Shown: positions 1 through 17,359, numbered from the stretch's first letter. The stretch is DNA of 64,000 bases from Ectocarpus siliculosus (GCA_000310025.1 FN649727.1:2146512-2210511), one strand, 5' to 3'. Made by a program: numbers and translations. The notes: generated by a model not told the origin, from the sequence alone.

Positions 1-899
1 ATGCGCTGGAATCTCGAGGACGATTGCTGCAATGTTCAACAAGGTTTGGGTGTGAATCATCTTCGCACCGGCATGGGGTTTCTCCGGCGTCTGAGCCAGG
101 TGGAACCATGAAGCTTCGGGACAGGACGAAAATGTGCACCTCAATACACCTCAACGTTTGCACTAGCAGATTGCGAAGACTCAATAGAAACTACACTTCC
201 AGACAGGGAACTGTCTGATGAAAATCACCTCCAATTCGACCCCTTGGTTGCCAGCCAGCAGACAGCAGCGTGGTGTAGACCATCACCCAACGCAGGTGCT
301 TCACGCCCCCAATAAATACTAAACAAAGCACGTCATCCAACTGCCAAGCGCCAGCTAGGGCTACTCTTGACTCCGAGACACACCTATGCCATTGGGTCCT
401 GATACCAGCAAGCCGCACCCCCTTCTGAGAACGTGCGCTCATGTGCGGTGAAATTGAAAAAGCGGCGCAACTAGATAGAGCACGAAGGTTCTGAAGACGA
501 AACAGTCAATTGAAGGAGCCACTGCCGGTGTACACAAGTAGTCCATACCGGGCTACATACATGCGATACGCCCCACACCGTACTAACACCACTTGTCAGC
601 TTGTGCAACAAAGTGGCTCGAACCTCCAACCTAAAAATGATCTGCCGGTTTGCAATCAGCCGTAGAAGCATAGTGAATTCAGTTGTTACCAATAACCACT
701 TGCATAGCAGTTCAATTCAACATCGGCAAAAAACAATTAGCCGCGAAACACAGTCAATAATGCCGTACAGCAGTCGTAAAATGGTTCATAGGTGACCTGA
801 AGATGAGCAGACTATGTTGCACACTTGACTACACCGTGGAACGTATGTACCAACACTTTAAAACAGGCAGCCCAGCATTTTGGAGAACAGAATCAACGG
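1..899. other. Left flank, no recognised gene
   Basis: I see no convincing coding frame, repeat or RNA gene in this stretch. It is the DNA into which the LTR retrotransposon at 904 inserted; its last four bases plus the junction give the AATT target duplication. Confidence 0.5.
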
Positions 900-903
900 A
901 ATT

Positions 904-1370
904 TGTCATAGTGGTTATAACGCTATCGCCTAGGGTAGCTCACTCATGTGTTAGTGTAACAAGCACTGGCTAGGGTTCAATTAGTTTCATCCATTTCATG
1001 GTCAGTTTCATGGTATCTTACCATTGGATTCAAGTTGGGGGCTAGCAAAAGGGATACAATCCCGGTGGGTCTAGCCCTGTAGGTCTAATCAAGTGGGATT
1101 AGCAAGGGGGGTCTAGGCAAGATCTATCCAGATCTACCTCTCATGCTTTGACTCACAGACTGGTTGCTTCTTAGCGGGTGGGTCAAAGTTCCTCTTCCGA
1201 GATTGGCCGTGTTAACAGTGAGCGATCACCCAAAACACGTGTTGAGGCGGAGCTCTAGAGGGGCTCCGCCAATGATTCAGGTACACCCTGGGGTATACCC
1301 TAGCCCTCCTCAAACCATCGTGAAATGGAATGATTCTCAGTGTTTAGCGCCCGTTCATGCTACCGTGACA
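904..1370 (-). repeat. 3' LTR of the minus-strand Gypsy-like element
   Basis: 467-bp direct repeat partner of 9922-10388, with terminal TGTCA/TGACA inverted repeats. It is the downstream LTR because gag-pol runs on the minus strand. Confidence 0.93.
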
Positions 1371-1377
1371 CCCCCCC
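1371..1377 (-). promoter_or_regulatory. Polypurine tract next to the 3' LTR
   Basis: Seven C on the plus strand (G7 on the coding strand) directly abut the 3' LTR, where plus-strand DNA synthesis would be primed. Confidence 0.6.
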
Positions 1378-1678
1378 AGCATACATGTGTTGAAAAACAC
1401 AAAATGCTAAGGAGGTAGCAGAACGTGCGCTTCTCCCTCCTCAGATCATACCACGCCGGGAATATAGATCTGAAAAGGGAAGATGCCGCCCTCCCCAGGT
1501 TAAACCACAAATAATGGATTTGAACCTCGAGAGGACGGATGCCGGTGTGTTCGACGTCGATGTTACATTGCTGAAATCATCGACCCCGAATGACGGCCGT
1601 TAGTACTTTGGCCGCCGTATACCGGAGTCCTTGACGACGACGATCTTGAACTGAAGAAGGTGATCGTCCACTGAAGAA

Positions 1679-1964
1679 GGTGATCTTCCACTGTTGAAGA
1701 CGTTCTTCCACGAACAGTCTCCACAGACCGACGACTATGACGACGATCTTGCATCTTGACCGACGATCACCGACTGTTGAGGACGATCTTCCGCTGTAGA
1801 AGACGATCTTGGAACTCCTCAGGTGATCTTCCACTGTTGAAGACGTTCTTCCACGAACAGTCTCCACAGACCGACGACTATGACGACGATCTTGCATCTT
1901 GACCGACGATCACCGACTGTTGAGGACGATCTTCCGCTGTAGAAGACGATCTTGGAACTCCTCA
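1679..1964. repeat. 143-bp tandem duplication
   Basis: Two copies with a 143-bp period (about 1679-1821 and 1822-1964), essentially identical. They consist of variations on GACGATCTTCCACTG. Shorter related repeats sit just upstream at 1630-1680. The array lies in the non-coding 3' part of the LTR element, between the integrase end and the 3' LTR, and no stable product is evident. Confidence 0.85.
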
Positions 1965-2389
1965 TTCGTGACACTGCCGTCACCCCCCCCCCAGCTTCCC
2001 GCATGGAGGACGGAAGATGGCAGGCAGTGTACGACTTCACGATTCTTGAGCGGTCAGCGGTGGGAGTCTCGTGGCAAGATCCATTCCACGCCTTATCTCC
2101 CTGCGATTGAGCTCTTCTCAATCCCACACGGGTTAGAATAAACGGCACTAGTGCTGTGAGCGCTGATTTGAAGTGAAGAACAAAAAAAAATCTCCGTCGC
2201 TGAACTCCACTCTCCAATACGGTTCATAGAAATCGCAGACCTTCCCTCTGCTGAGCACAATGTTGTTCTCTTGATCCATGAGCTCCCGTCCAACCATGGT
2301 TCCACAGGGAAATTCCGCGAGAGCTTCGGTCGGCGTTGCTACTTCGCGTTCTCCTCGCGACGGCGGTCCCGGGGGTCGTGGTGCGATAT

Positions 2390-4310
2390 TCACCCCGTGA
2401 AAGTCTTCCCACAGGGCATGAAAAACATCAAGTTGCAGAGGCGAGAAACTGTCCCTGGCAGTGTCTTCGGTGATCCACGGAGAAGTGGTGTTATCCTGAT
2501 AGTTTCCTCTCTATACTCCCATGCCGATGCGGACGCTATTCCTCCAGCGCCCTGGACCACCCGTCTATTCACCAAAGTATACAGAGGTGCCGCGACGACG
2601 GAGTCTTCAGTTAACCCTAAATCCGGCGACCATACAAAATGTCCAAACTCATCTTCGAATGGATGTCTGATGTCTTGTGGTCGAGAATGAAACGGCTTGA
2701 AGTCCGTGGCTGCCACCGTCCTCTGGCGGATTTGACGTCCATGCAGTCTTACAGTAAAACTCAACCCCTCTCGCACGACGTGCACGACTTGCCACGGTCC
2801 TGTGAAGTGGTCATGGGCAAGTTTAGGGCGGACGCCATCCCGGTAGAGTGTACTGGCGCTCTCCTTGACCAATACCTTGTCGCCCACCTTAGCCTTGGTG
2901 CCAGGTGATGCACGTTTGATCCTCGCGTTCTGGAGTTCGCGGTGTCTGTTCCGATTTTCCTGTCTCACTTTTAGCACTTGCATCACTTCCACAGTCTTCC
3001 TTCTCGTTTCCCCCACCGTCCTTTCCAACGGCAATGCTGGGCCCGAGTTGTCTAGTGATTGCGACATGTGATCAAATGATGTCCTTGGCGCCCGTCCAAA
3101 GAGCAGTTGGTATGCTGACTCTTGTTTGGAAGGCTCTCATCCGGCGTCGTACGATGGGCCCAAGCGACCACTGCCACATACTCATCCCACCTGTTCGGCC
3201 ATGCCTGGCTGAGCTCCGACAGCATCTCTTGCAGCACCGCTCCCATCCTCTCGACTGTTCCCTGTCCTCTAGGATGGTTGGTTGGTCCAAAGTCGAGGGA
3301 TATTTTGAGCCACCGGCACAGGTGTTCCATGATCACCGACTGCTGTGTCAGGACTGACCCTGCCGCTATCAAGCTGGCATCCGTATGTGGCGTGAAGGGT
3401 TCCAGCCAATTAGGTAGTACCGGCACTGGGTATGTGGCCAGTTTCTCCACGAGTTTCATATATGCCTCAATTTGTGGAGGCCCCATGACGACTCGTTTGT
3501 TACGGGCTCGTTTAGAACTGAATTCCTTGTTCCTCAGGATGTCCAATAGTGGAGCGGCGATGGCGCTAAAGTTGGGTACGAATCCCCTCAAATAGTTGGC
3601 TAGTCCAAGGAAGGACCTCAACTCTCCCACCGTCGACGGCACTTCCATTTCTTGCACGGCTGTTACCTTCGATGGTGCTGGTCGAGTTTCATCCCTTCCG
3701 ACCATGACCCCTAAGAACTCGAGCTCTGGCAATAGAAATTCGCTTTTCACGAAGTGACCTGTGTACCCCATGTCGTTTCAGGATAGTGAGGACCTTCTCC
3801 AGCAGTACGAAGTGTTCTTCCAACGTCTTTGTGTGGAGTGCGATGTCATCCAACCATTTTTCCAAACCCTTGCTCAATAACTCTCGTAGATCATCACCCA
3901 ACGTGGCTGAGAAGACGGCGGGGATTGTGGTGATACCAAAGGCGCATCGATTTGACTCGAGTAGACGTCCCGTGAGTAGGCCGTCTTATGTTTGTCCGTC
4001 TCCTCAAGTTCCAGTTGATGATATGCCTTCAGTCCATGTTTAATCTTGACGACCTTCGTGTTCTTCGGGAAAAGACTCCTAAACTTGTAGAGCAATGCTA
4101 GCAGCCTCGCTCGCGTCGTCGGGCTCGTCTGGCCTGTCTTGGCCGTGTTTACGTCCACCGATTGCTCCTCGTGCCTCTGGCTCTGTTCCAAGGTCTGTCG
4201 TGTCCCCCATTAACTCAGGTGTTGCTTTCCCCGGCAGTGGTTCTTTCAGGAGTAGCATTCTTTCGACATCACTAGTTAACCGCTATCGCTCGCGCGACTT
4301 GGGTTAACTC
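2390..4310 (-). pseudogene. Broken pol of Gypsy-like element (RT, RNase H, integrase pieces)
   Basis: Read right to left, the region shows an RT segment with LKAYHQLELEE (about 3990-4060) and an RT palm piece with KWLDDIALHT (about 3840-3870). Next comes the thumb and connection block LRSFLGLANYLRGFVPNF near 3590-3640, then an RNase H start with HTDAS near 3385. A jump into the integrase core follows (GQGTVERMG, near 3250). The integrase C-terminal domain (VGDKVLVKE, HFTGPWQVV) is at 2800-2900. Frameshifts separate the RT pieces. The second half of RNase H and the first half of integrase, roughly 1.5 kb in a normal pol, are missing. The RT catalytic box is W-L-D-D where most Ty3/Gypsy enzymes have Y or F. 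No activity is expected. Confidence 0.85.
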
Positions 4311-9903
<5,593 letters not shown>

Positions 9904-9921
9904 AGTCCTACTCCTCCACCA
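9904..9921 (-). promoter_or_regulatory. Primer-binding site
   Basis: On the coding (minus) strand the 5' LTR is followed without a gap by TGGTGGAGGAGTAGGACT. TGG is the complement of a tRNA 3' CCA end, the standard primer site position. Which tRNA it matches cannot be told here. Confidence 0.7.
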
Positions 9922-10388
9922 TGTCACAGTGGTTATAACGCCATCGCCTAGGGTAGCTCACTCATGTGTTAGTGTAACAAGCACTGGCTAGGGTTCAATT
10001 AGTTTCATCCATTTCATGGTCAGTTTCATGGTATCTTACCACTGGATTCAAGTTGGGGGCTAGCAAAAGGGATACAATCCCGGTGGGTCTAGCCCTGTAG
10101 GTCTAATCAAGTGGGATTAGCAAGGGGGGTCTAGGCAAGATCTATCCAGATCTACCTCTCATGCTTTGACTCACAGACTGGTTGCTTCTTAGCGGGTGGG
10201 TCAAAGTTCCTCTTCCGAGATTGGCCGAGTTAACAGTGAGCGATCACCCAAAACACGTGTTGAGGCGGAACTCTAGAGGGGCTCCGCCAATGATTCAGGT
10301 ACACCCTGGGGTATACCCTAGCCCTCCTCAAACCATCGTGAAATGGAATGATTCTCAGTATTTAGCGCCCGTTCATGCTACCGTGACA
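9922..10388 (-). repeat. 5' LTR of the minus-strand Gypsy-like element
   Basis: 467-bp LTR, about six substitutions from the copy at 904-1370. It should hold the element's promoter, but no TATA box was assigned. Confidence 0.93.
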
Positions 10389-10392
10389 AATT

Positions 10393-12054
10393 GTGGAGAT
10401 AATAAAGTTTTCTCTAAAGATTCAGCAAGAATGTAGACTTTCCGAAAACAAACAAGGAGGGATAAAACTCGGTTTTTTTGTGGGTTCTAAAGCATTCCTC
10501 CATCCGAACAGACCCCTTAATTTCTTCACCAGAAAAGGAACTCCAAAAGGCACATGTTCTCCATTAAAGCGATGGTTCAATGTACGAGATTTCACTCCAC
10601 GCAAATCAAACTTCGCGTCGGAAATACGCAGACATTCGTTGTTTGGGGATGTTTTACTGCACGCTTTGGTGGCTATGACACCTCAACGTAAATACACATG
10701 TGAGAAAAATGTTGTTAATGATCACAGCTAGTAACCAGGCAGCATCGCACGCGACTTTGAAACGAATCCCTTGCTAGCTCAAATCTTGCATATGAACGAC
10801 ATTGGTGAATTGATTGATTCATGGGTTATTTGACCGTAAACGGTCAACTCTAGACTCCTTCCACTAGGGATATGGACTCGAAACTCCTCGGCACATCGTC
10901 AACTGATTGATGTTCATACTCCTGCATGTGTGACCGGGAGCTCGAATGAGCACACACAAGATCAAGTAGACACCCACGCATACCGGGCATTCGTCTAACA
11001 AGCAAACAGAAGTAAGCTCGACCCAATGACTCAAGATAGCACAAGCCGTTGTAAGCAACTTGACGTCAGTCAAAAACACGTCTTGCTTTGTACGCCTCTT
11101 GGAGTGAGGATTTGGTCCCATGAACAACTTGACTTTTAGCTGTATTCAAAGTTCAACACACATTTTGCTCACCCCTCCTGCAGCGAGAATGGGACACCAA
11201 ATTACACCAGCTTCACGAGAAGCTCTAATCCCAAAAAGAGTCGTGTCCCGAAGCTTCATGGCTCCAGCAGGCTCGGACGGGCGGGGATGCTTCCCGCCAT
11301 TTGCTAAACGTGGCAGCATTCCTCCTTCTCGAGATCCCGCCGCATTTCTGGATACAGCATGTTGGCCAGCTCAAAGTGTAAAACACGAAAGGTTGACTCG
11401 CAAGCATCGCAACCGACGGCGCGCCTTTCCTCGAGCGGCATCTTGCACCGTCCAACTGATGATCTCGCTCAATCCTCCCACCTGTTAGCGGAGAGACATT
11501 GGCACAGTAGTGATGAGATCGCACAACCTCCGCCATTCTGAACGACAGACTTGGCATCTTTCCCCCCGGTGCAGTGCAGAACCAACACAGATCCGCACAC
11601 GCGCTTGGCGAGGCAGGCAACCAATACGCCTCCGGAGTCAGCTCCTAGTACCTGTCCCTGCCACTTGAACGCTCGGAAAAATTCTGGATCAACAAACAGC
11701 TCAGAGCTGCCCAGTCGACCTGACTTAGTTAGAATTGTTGACCAGAGAGCCATATGCTCTCCGTTGACCCCCCAAGGCAGCAGCCTCCCCAGGGTTTGAA
11801 GAGGGAGGCTTGGACCCTAAGCTTCCATAGAGGGGGATAGAAAGGAAGTATATTACGTTCAAACGGCAACAGAATACCCCCGGATGGGACACCAAGGGTT
11901 ACCATCAACATCTCCAACTATCATATCTGGGCCCCCAGCAGAGCGCTGTCCACCGTCTCCTGTGAATGTGAGCCCTGGTTCACGGTCTACAAGTATTTGA
12001 TAGCGCGCATGAAAACGTTCCATAACTGCTGGGTGAGGATTGCTTCCGAATTGC
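10393..12054. other. Intervening DNA, no recognised gene
   Basis: Neither strand offers a frame I recognise. The longest minus-strand frame, around 11225-11620, shows no family motif. The stretch contains the R2 fragment at about 11730-11805 and is cut by the chromovirus at 12059. Confidence 0.4.
11730..11805 (-). repeat. Fragment of dispersed repeat R2
   Basis: Reverse complement of part of the repeat at 29250-29330. The shared core is GGTCAACGGAG(A/G)GCATATGGC next to CTGGGGAGGCTG. Confidence 0.65.
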
Positions 12055-12058
12055 TCCC

Positions 12059-12322
12059 TGTGGACGCAGCGCACCTGGGTAGCAGTAGTTCACGGTGGGA
12101 AGGATATGTATGCATGTCAAAGATATGGTAGATTGGGGTTTCTATCTGCCTGGTTGGCATGTTGGCAGGAGAGAGAGATAGCTGGAGAGAGAGAGACGAG
12201 ACTCGTGTGCAATAATAATACACTGTGTTTACCATCACCAAGGAGGTGAATTGACTAGCCCCCCGAGGCCACGGGGGGAGGATACTGGTCCTAGGCCCTG
12301 CCTGACTTCAGGCGTGTCTACA
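12059..12322 (+). repeat. 5' LTR of chromovirus
   Basis: 264 bp, TG...CA ends. Differs from the 3' LTR by a 9-12 bp indel near GGGAAG and a few substitutions. It contains a GA-rich stretch (GAGAGAGAGATAG) shared by all family copies. Confidence 0.93.
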
Positions 12323-12370
12323 GTTATCGATAACTCAGGCTGACCGACCAGGGTCAGACAGGGTCAAAAA
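12323..12370 (+). promoter_or_regulatory. Palindrome and hairpin right after the 5' LTR
   Basis: The first 12 bases are the perfect palindrome GTTATCGATAAC, followed by a stem CTGACC...GGTCAG. The usual TGG-starting primer site is absent here. The same block follows the LTR at 29795 and, reversed, at 20114. See findings. Confidence 0.6.
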
Positions 12371-12510
12371 ACATTTTCGTGACAACAGCAGGACGAGCTA
12401 TTCCTCCGCGTTTTTCTTGCTTCGCTGAGTGCGAGGCTGCGGTCTTGGACCTGCTGTCCTGATCTCCCGCGGAGCTGCTGTCTTGATCTGCCCGGGCATC
12501 GTACGGCGCG

Positions 12511-13801
12511 ATGGCTCAGAGACGCTCCAATGTTGGCAAGGGGGCGCTTGGCGGATAGAAAGGTTCTGCTGGAGATATTGGTGAGCTCGGGGCGGGGCTT
12601 ACTGACTTGGTTTTGGGCAATGGGCCCAAGCCGCCCGAGTATGGACGTACTTTTTCACGAGCTTCGTCCTTGCGTTTCTACACGAAATACATCGAGTACG
12701 ATCGGAGCATGGTTCTCTGCAACGGTGGGCAATCCATCAGACGCCCGCTGCTCACTGTGTCTCAACTGCTGCGCCAGTCTATCCGGAAATGCTTGTCGCG
12801 CACCTACTTTGATGGCACTGAACTTGAAGAAGCTGACCTGCGCGAGGCCCTGGCCAAACATGCTGAATGCTGGACGGATGATACCCTTGAGCCTTCGATT
12901 GCGGCCGCCGCCGTGTCCCGTATGGTAGTCATGGGGACTGAGACGACTGCTGTAGATCGGATAGACGCTGTCCAAAGCCGCTTCGAGCAATACTTTGAAA
13001 CCCCGAGTGCGGAGCGTGTTTTCCGAGACTCCAGTGGCGCGTTCAAGAAAGGTCCGGCTGCTGTCCTCAGGAAAGCAGTTGTGGTAGGTCTGTCTCCGCC
13101 CCGAGTTCAAGGTCAAGGTGGAAAGCAAGCTCGACATGCAAGGTGGCTGGAAGGACAAACCTGAGCTAGTCTTTGAGATCGTTCGGGATGTTGCGGTCGA
13201 GTGGCGCACGGTTGAGTTGGCAGACAGGCAGCGCGGGCAATCGCGTGGGGGTGGCGTTCATGCTCGTAAAAAACCGTCTCAGCAACAGTCATGGGCGAAA
13301 GCGAAAGCGCCTGGTGGGGCTGGAGGTGCAGATGCGTCTCCCTCTGCTGAGCTTGTCACATGTTTCAGGTGCAAGAAGGCCGGCCACGCCCCGCAGAACT
13401 GTCCGCTTCAGCGGTTCCCCGCCAAAGCCTCTACCCAGCACGCTGGGTATGGGGGGCATTTTCGCGGCACCGGGGACCCCCGTGGATATCATCATCATCA
13501 TCAGCAGCAGCAGCAGCAGCCGCACCGTGCCCAGGGGCAAGCGCCGCAGCAACAGCGCCCTCCCGGTCAACAGCAGCAACAGCCGTCTTCAGGAGGGGGA
13601 CGAGGCTCCGGGGGGGCATCGTCCACAACTTTCACCAACGCCATGTCGGAGGTAGGGCTGTTTTGTCCGGGGAATCCCAGGGGCAGGCCGCTCCGACGCC
13701 TTTTCTGCCGCCCGACCGGTTCCCGTCCGCTACCACTGCCCCCGCATCGTTTCCAGCGCCGTCTGAGGGTGTGGGGGTGCCACCAGGGCCTGAGGGGATA
13801 A
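12511..13801 (+). pseudogene. Broken gag of chromovirus with CCHC zinc knuckle
   Basis: The gag start is inferred at ATG 12511 (MAQRRS), also present in the sister copy at 29961. A stop after 15 codons and later frame changes (near 12600 and 13120-13160) break it. The middle part carries the capsid-like region (12607-13164). The C-terminal part has the nucleocapsid knuckle CFRCKKAGHAPQNC (C-X2-C-X4-H-X4-C) at about 13360-13402, followed by a His/Gln-rich tail. The knuckle would bind element RNA during packaging in an intact relative. Confidence 0.85.
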
Positions 13802-14517
13802 TCGTGCCGGCGTTTCGTGGGGTTCAGCCCGGAGATATGTCTGGGTTTGATTCTGAAGGTATCGCGGTTGATTCGCAGGAAAAATGGTGCCAAGTGAGCT
13901 TGTCGGTGCCTGGTGCTGCCGATATGACTGCCATAGACGCCGTTGCGATTCTGGATTCTGGATCAGGGCTCACCACCATGTCAGCCGGTATCATGAGTAG
14001 GCTGCAAGCTGCTTTTCCTGATGTGCAGGTCGTGGGGGGCATGCAAAACCCGGGGAAGCTGAAAGTCGCGGACGGCCGCGTGCTTGCGGTCACACAGAAA
14101 ACATGCTTCGTGCGGATCGCTTTGCACACCAGCTGGGGGCTGGTGTCGGTAGACCCGCTCTTGTTTGCGGTCATGCCTGGCAATGATGAGGTGGTCATTC
14201 TTGGCAACCTGACGCTGAAGGCGTTGGGTATCGATGTGTATGAGAGCTTGGGGGCCTATGCGCGTTCGCGCGCTAGCGTCGCGGGTGTTGAGACCGCGGC
14301 GTACAAACAATGCCGCCGAGTTACGCAAGATGTCGATGCACTGCAGCAGCGCGAGGGTCTGGAGCAGGTCGAGCCGGATCCCGCGGTCGAGCGTTTGGTG
14401 GCGCGAGGCCCCGACATGGACATGAGCCCGGAGGAGGAGGCATCGGCGCGGTCTGTGTATCGTTGGACAGCGCTGTCTCTTCCGCTGTTGCCGCTGGCTT
14501 GGAGGCACCGCATGTAG
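13802..14517 (+). pseudogene. Aspartic protease domain of chromovirus
   Basis: Lies in a different frame from the knuckle. The active-site box is AILDSGSGLTTMS near 13945-13983, and the flap and second half follow (VILGNLTLKALGID, near 14195-14235). The frame ends at 14517 and RT continues in another frame, so the join is broken or needs frameshifting. A protease of this kind would cut the Gag-Pol precursor. Confidence 0.85.
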
Positions 14518-15317
14518 GGCGTCTGCGAGGCATCATCAGCAAGCGCTGGAATGCGTTCCGCCGTAGTTTACGCCATGGTGACCCTCCCGCGAACGTCGAG
14601 CCTCTACGGGTCACCCTTAAGCCCGGAGCGCCACCGGTTAAAGCACGACCGCGGGTGTACAACCCGATCAAGACCGCGTGGCTGGCGGGGTGCATGGCGT
14701 CGCTGGCCGCGTTGGGGTTGGTGTTCCTCAACATGCAGGCCGTGTGGGCCAGCGCCGCGATGGCGACCCCGAAGAAAGGGGGATACCGGCTGGTGAGTGA
14801 CTTTCGTGCGGCAAACAAGAAAGTAGAGAAGGTGCCTGGTGTGATGCCGAACCCTGAAGCCAGTATGGCCCAGCTCAGTGCGGCCAAGTTCTATGGGAGC
14901 TTGGACCTTTTGCAAGGGTATTGGCAGTGCCCGTTGGCTCCGGAGGCGCAAGAATTTTTCGCGATTGCTACGCCGGGCGGCCTCTACACGCCCAAGAGGG
15001 TACCGCAAGGTATTTTGAACGCCACGTCGTATTTCCAGGCCACCCTTACACGCATCTTGGACGGGCTGAATTGCTTCGTCTGGGTAGACGATGTCGTGTA
15101 TTGGGGGATGGATGAAGACGACTTGCTTGACACCCTTGACTTGATTCTGGATCGTCTGGAGGGGGCTGGCCTTTACGTGGCCGCCCACAAGTGCACATTC
15201 TTTGAGACCAGCATCACTTGGTGCGGGAAGGTGTACTCGGAGGGTCAGGTCGAGCACGATCCCGAGCGGCTCAGCGGGTTGGCTACAATGCGGCGTCTGA
15301 GACGGCTGGCTAGCTGA
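14518..15317 (+). pseudogene. Reverse transcriptase domain of chromovirus
   Basis: Open from about 14310 to 15317 in its frame. RT motifs in order are GGYRLVSDFRAANK (near 14780), the first catalytic Asp in YGSLDLLQGYWQ (near 14890-14925), and VPQGILNATSYFQ (near 15000). The catalytic FVWVDDVVYW follows, with W-V-D-D at 15081-15092. The tyrosine/phenylalanine of the usual [YF]xDD box is tryptophan. A stop at 15315 separates it from RNase H. Confidence 0.9.
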
Positions 15318-15364
15318 TGCAGTTCCTGTAGGCGGTAAACTGGCTGCGCACGTCTCTGCCGCGG

Positions 15365-16010
15365 ATGGCGGAGGTTCTGTGGCCGCTTCGCGTGTTTCTG
15401 GAGCAGCATTTGGTTGGTGCCAAGAGCCGGACGAAGCTCGCGGCCGAGAATCGCGCGATCGCTGAGGATGCGTGGACGCCCGCGCTCGTCGAAGCGTGGA
15501 CTGCCGCGCAAGACCTTGTTGCCCGTGCCGTTGCTCTGTCTCACCCTCGCCCAGGTTGCGCCGTCCTCATGTTTCCCGATGCATCCGATGAGCATTGGGG
15601 GAGCTTTCTCACGCAAGTGCCCCAACACCAGCTGGATCGTGGCGTTCCTGTGGAGAATATGGCTCATGAACCGATGGGGTTTCTGAGCGGCACTTTCAAG
15701 GGCGCGCAGCAGCGGTGGGCCACGGTGGACAAGGAAGGGTACGCGATTGTGAGTACGTTCAAGCGGTTGGAGTATTTGCTTTGGGGTGGCGTGCACATTT
15801 TCACCGACCACCGTAATCTCGCGTACATCTTCGACCCGGAGGCTTGCGTGTCTGCCGTAGCGAAAACCACGGCTCAGCGCCTGGACCAGTGGAAAGCTGT
15901 CTTGGGCCAGTACGATTACACCATCAGGCACATTTCGGGTGGGCGCAATTGCTGGGGGAACCTTCTGTCGCGGTGGGTCTCTGTGCCGTCGGTGAGTGTT
16001 CGCGCTGCCG
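15365..16010 (+). pseudogene. RNase H domain of chromovirus
   Basis: FPDASDEHWGSFLTQ (first Asp), WATVDKEGYAIV (Glu region) and FTDHRNLAYIF (third acidic residue) give the Ty3-type RNase H order. The following RHISGGRNCWGNLLSRW resembles the usual RHxxGxxNxxADxLSR connection with the N-A-D-L part altered. The enzyme would degrade the RNA strand of the RNA-DNA hybrid. Confidence 0.85.
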
Positions 16011-16029
16011 CGGTTTACGCCCCCAGCGA

Positions 16030-17290
16030 TTCTGATGCCGCCACGCCATCGAAGCAAGTAGTATGTGATGCACAACAAGCGGCGCGGAGTAAGCTCGGCG
16101 CGATTGCCGGGCCTGGCACGTCATTTTCGTCGGCGGTGGGGACGGCGACTCTTGATGACGAGGGATTGTTTCGAGTGGGCATGAACGGGCGAGACGTGCT
16201 TTGGATTCCAGATCAGGCGAGTGCGTTGCAGGTGCGACTGATGGTCTGTGCACACATGAAAGAAGCCGGGCATCGTGGCGCCGTCGCCACCTTACTGTTG
16301 CTGGTTTCGGATGGAAGAGCATGTCACTGACTTCGTCAAGCAGTGCCCGCATTACATGGACTCTAAGGCGGCAGAAAAAGTGCCTCGCCCGCTTGGGGAG
16401 ACCGTCCATGGCACGCGCCCTGGCGAAGTTGTTCATTTTGACTACCTCGACGTGGGAGCGAGTGGCCCGCTGGGGAATGATGGCTTGGACGAGGAGGAAG
16501 GGTTCAAGTACATTTTGGTCATGATGGACGACATGTCCAACTGGGTTTGGCTGGAGCCCACCGGGGCATGCACTGCCCGCCTGACTGCGCAACATCTCCG
16601 GACGTGGTGTAAGATCTTGGGTGTGCCGGAGGTTTGGGTGAGTGATACCGCTTCCCATTTCAAAAATTACCTGATGGCTGCCCTTGAGACTGCACTCGGT
16701 GTTGACCGGAAAGTTTCAGTCGCCAACTCTCCCTGGTCTAACGGTACGTGCGAGCGCATGATGCGCGAGGTGGTTCGTACGCTAAAGGCCATGATTCAGG
16801 AAGAGCGGAGGAGTACTCGTGACTGGGTTGATCTGGTACCAGCTGTGCAATGGGCGTTGAACACCGCTTTCCGCGAACGGTACGGCTCGACGCCGTACCA
16901 CGTCCATGTTTGGTAGAGCGCCACGCACCGCGCTTTCCACTTTGGCGTCGTCCACCGGCGCTGAATGAAAGGTAGACGTCCTGGATGAGAAGTCTTTGCG
17001 GCTGAAGGTGCAGCACGTCGTTGAGGCACGTCACCTGCACAAGGAAGTTCTCGACAAGGTGCATGCGAGTCGGAGTAAGCACCGGGCGTCTGCGCGAGTT
17101 GGGAGCCTGCCTGACTTCGTGGTGGGGGACTACGTGTTGGTGGCGCGTGTACGCCGGCGTGGTTCGACACCGAAACTTCTCATGACCTGGACGGGGCCGT
17201 GGAGGATTGTCGCCGCCGAGAGACTGCATGTGTACGGAGTCCAGAACATCGTGTCGGGGGAAGTTCGGGACGTCCATGTTGCGCGTTTGC
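16030..17290 (+). pseudogene. Integrase of chromovirus
   Basis: The N-terminal HHCC region begins near 16225 (RLMVCAHMKEAGHRG) and is cut by a frameshift at 16275-16330. Catalytic residues are Asp at 16440-16442 (HFDYLD), Asp at 16644-16646 (SDTASHF) and Glu at 16752-16754 (NGTCERMM). The last two are separated by exactly 35 residues, the D,D35E spacing. A stop at 16914-16916 interrupts the chain, which resumes at 16996 with the GPY/F-type C-terminal module (LMTWTGPWRIV, near 17180). Confidence 0.9.
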
Positions 17291-17359
17291 GGTTCTACGC
17301 CGATGCCGCTCTCGAAATCACGGCCGAGGTGAAGGAGGTGTTTCAGCATGCTTTCACGC

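Noticed and set aside
904..1370. Considered a solo LTR
   Set aside because: Its partner at 9922-10388, the shared AATT duplication and minus-strand gag-pol between them show a complete element.
12530..12928. Plus-strand frame near the chromovirus gag start considered as a separate gene
   Set aside because: It overlaps the gag frame conserved in the sister copy at 29961 and is out of phase with it.
13173..13655. Alternative plus-strand frame overlapping the gag knuckle region
   Set aside because: Low-complexity Ser/His/Gln codons read in the wrong phase; the zinc knuckle is in the neighbouring frame.
14604..15257. Minus-strand frames opposite the chromovirus RT and integrase
   Set aside because: Antisense shadows of conserved plus-strand pol coding sequence.
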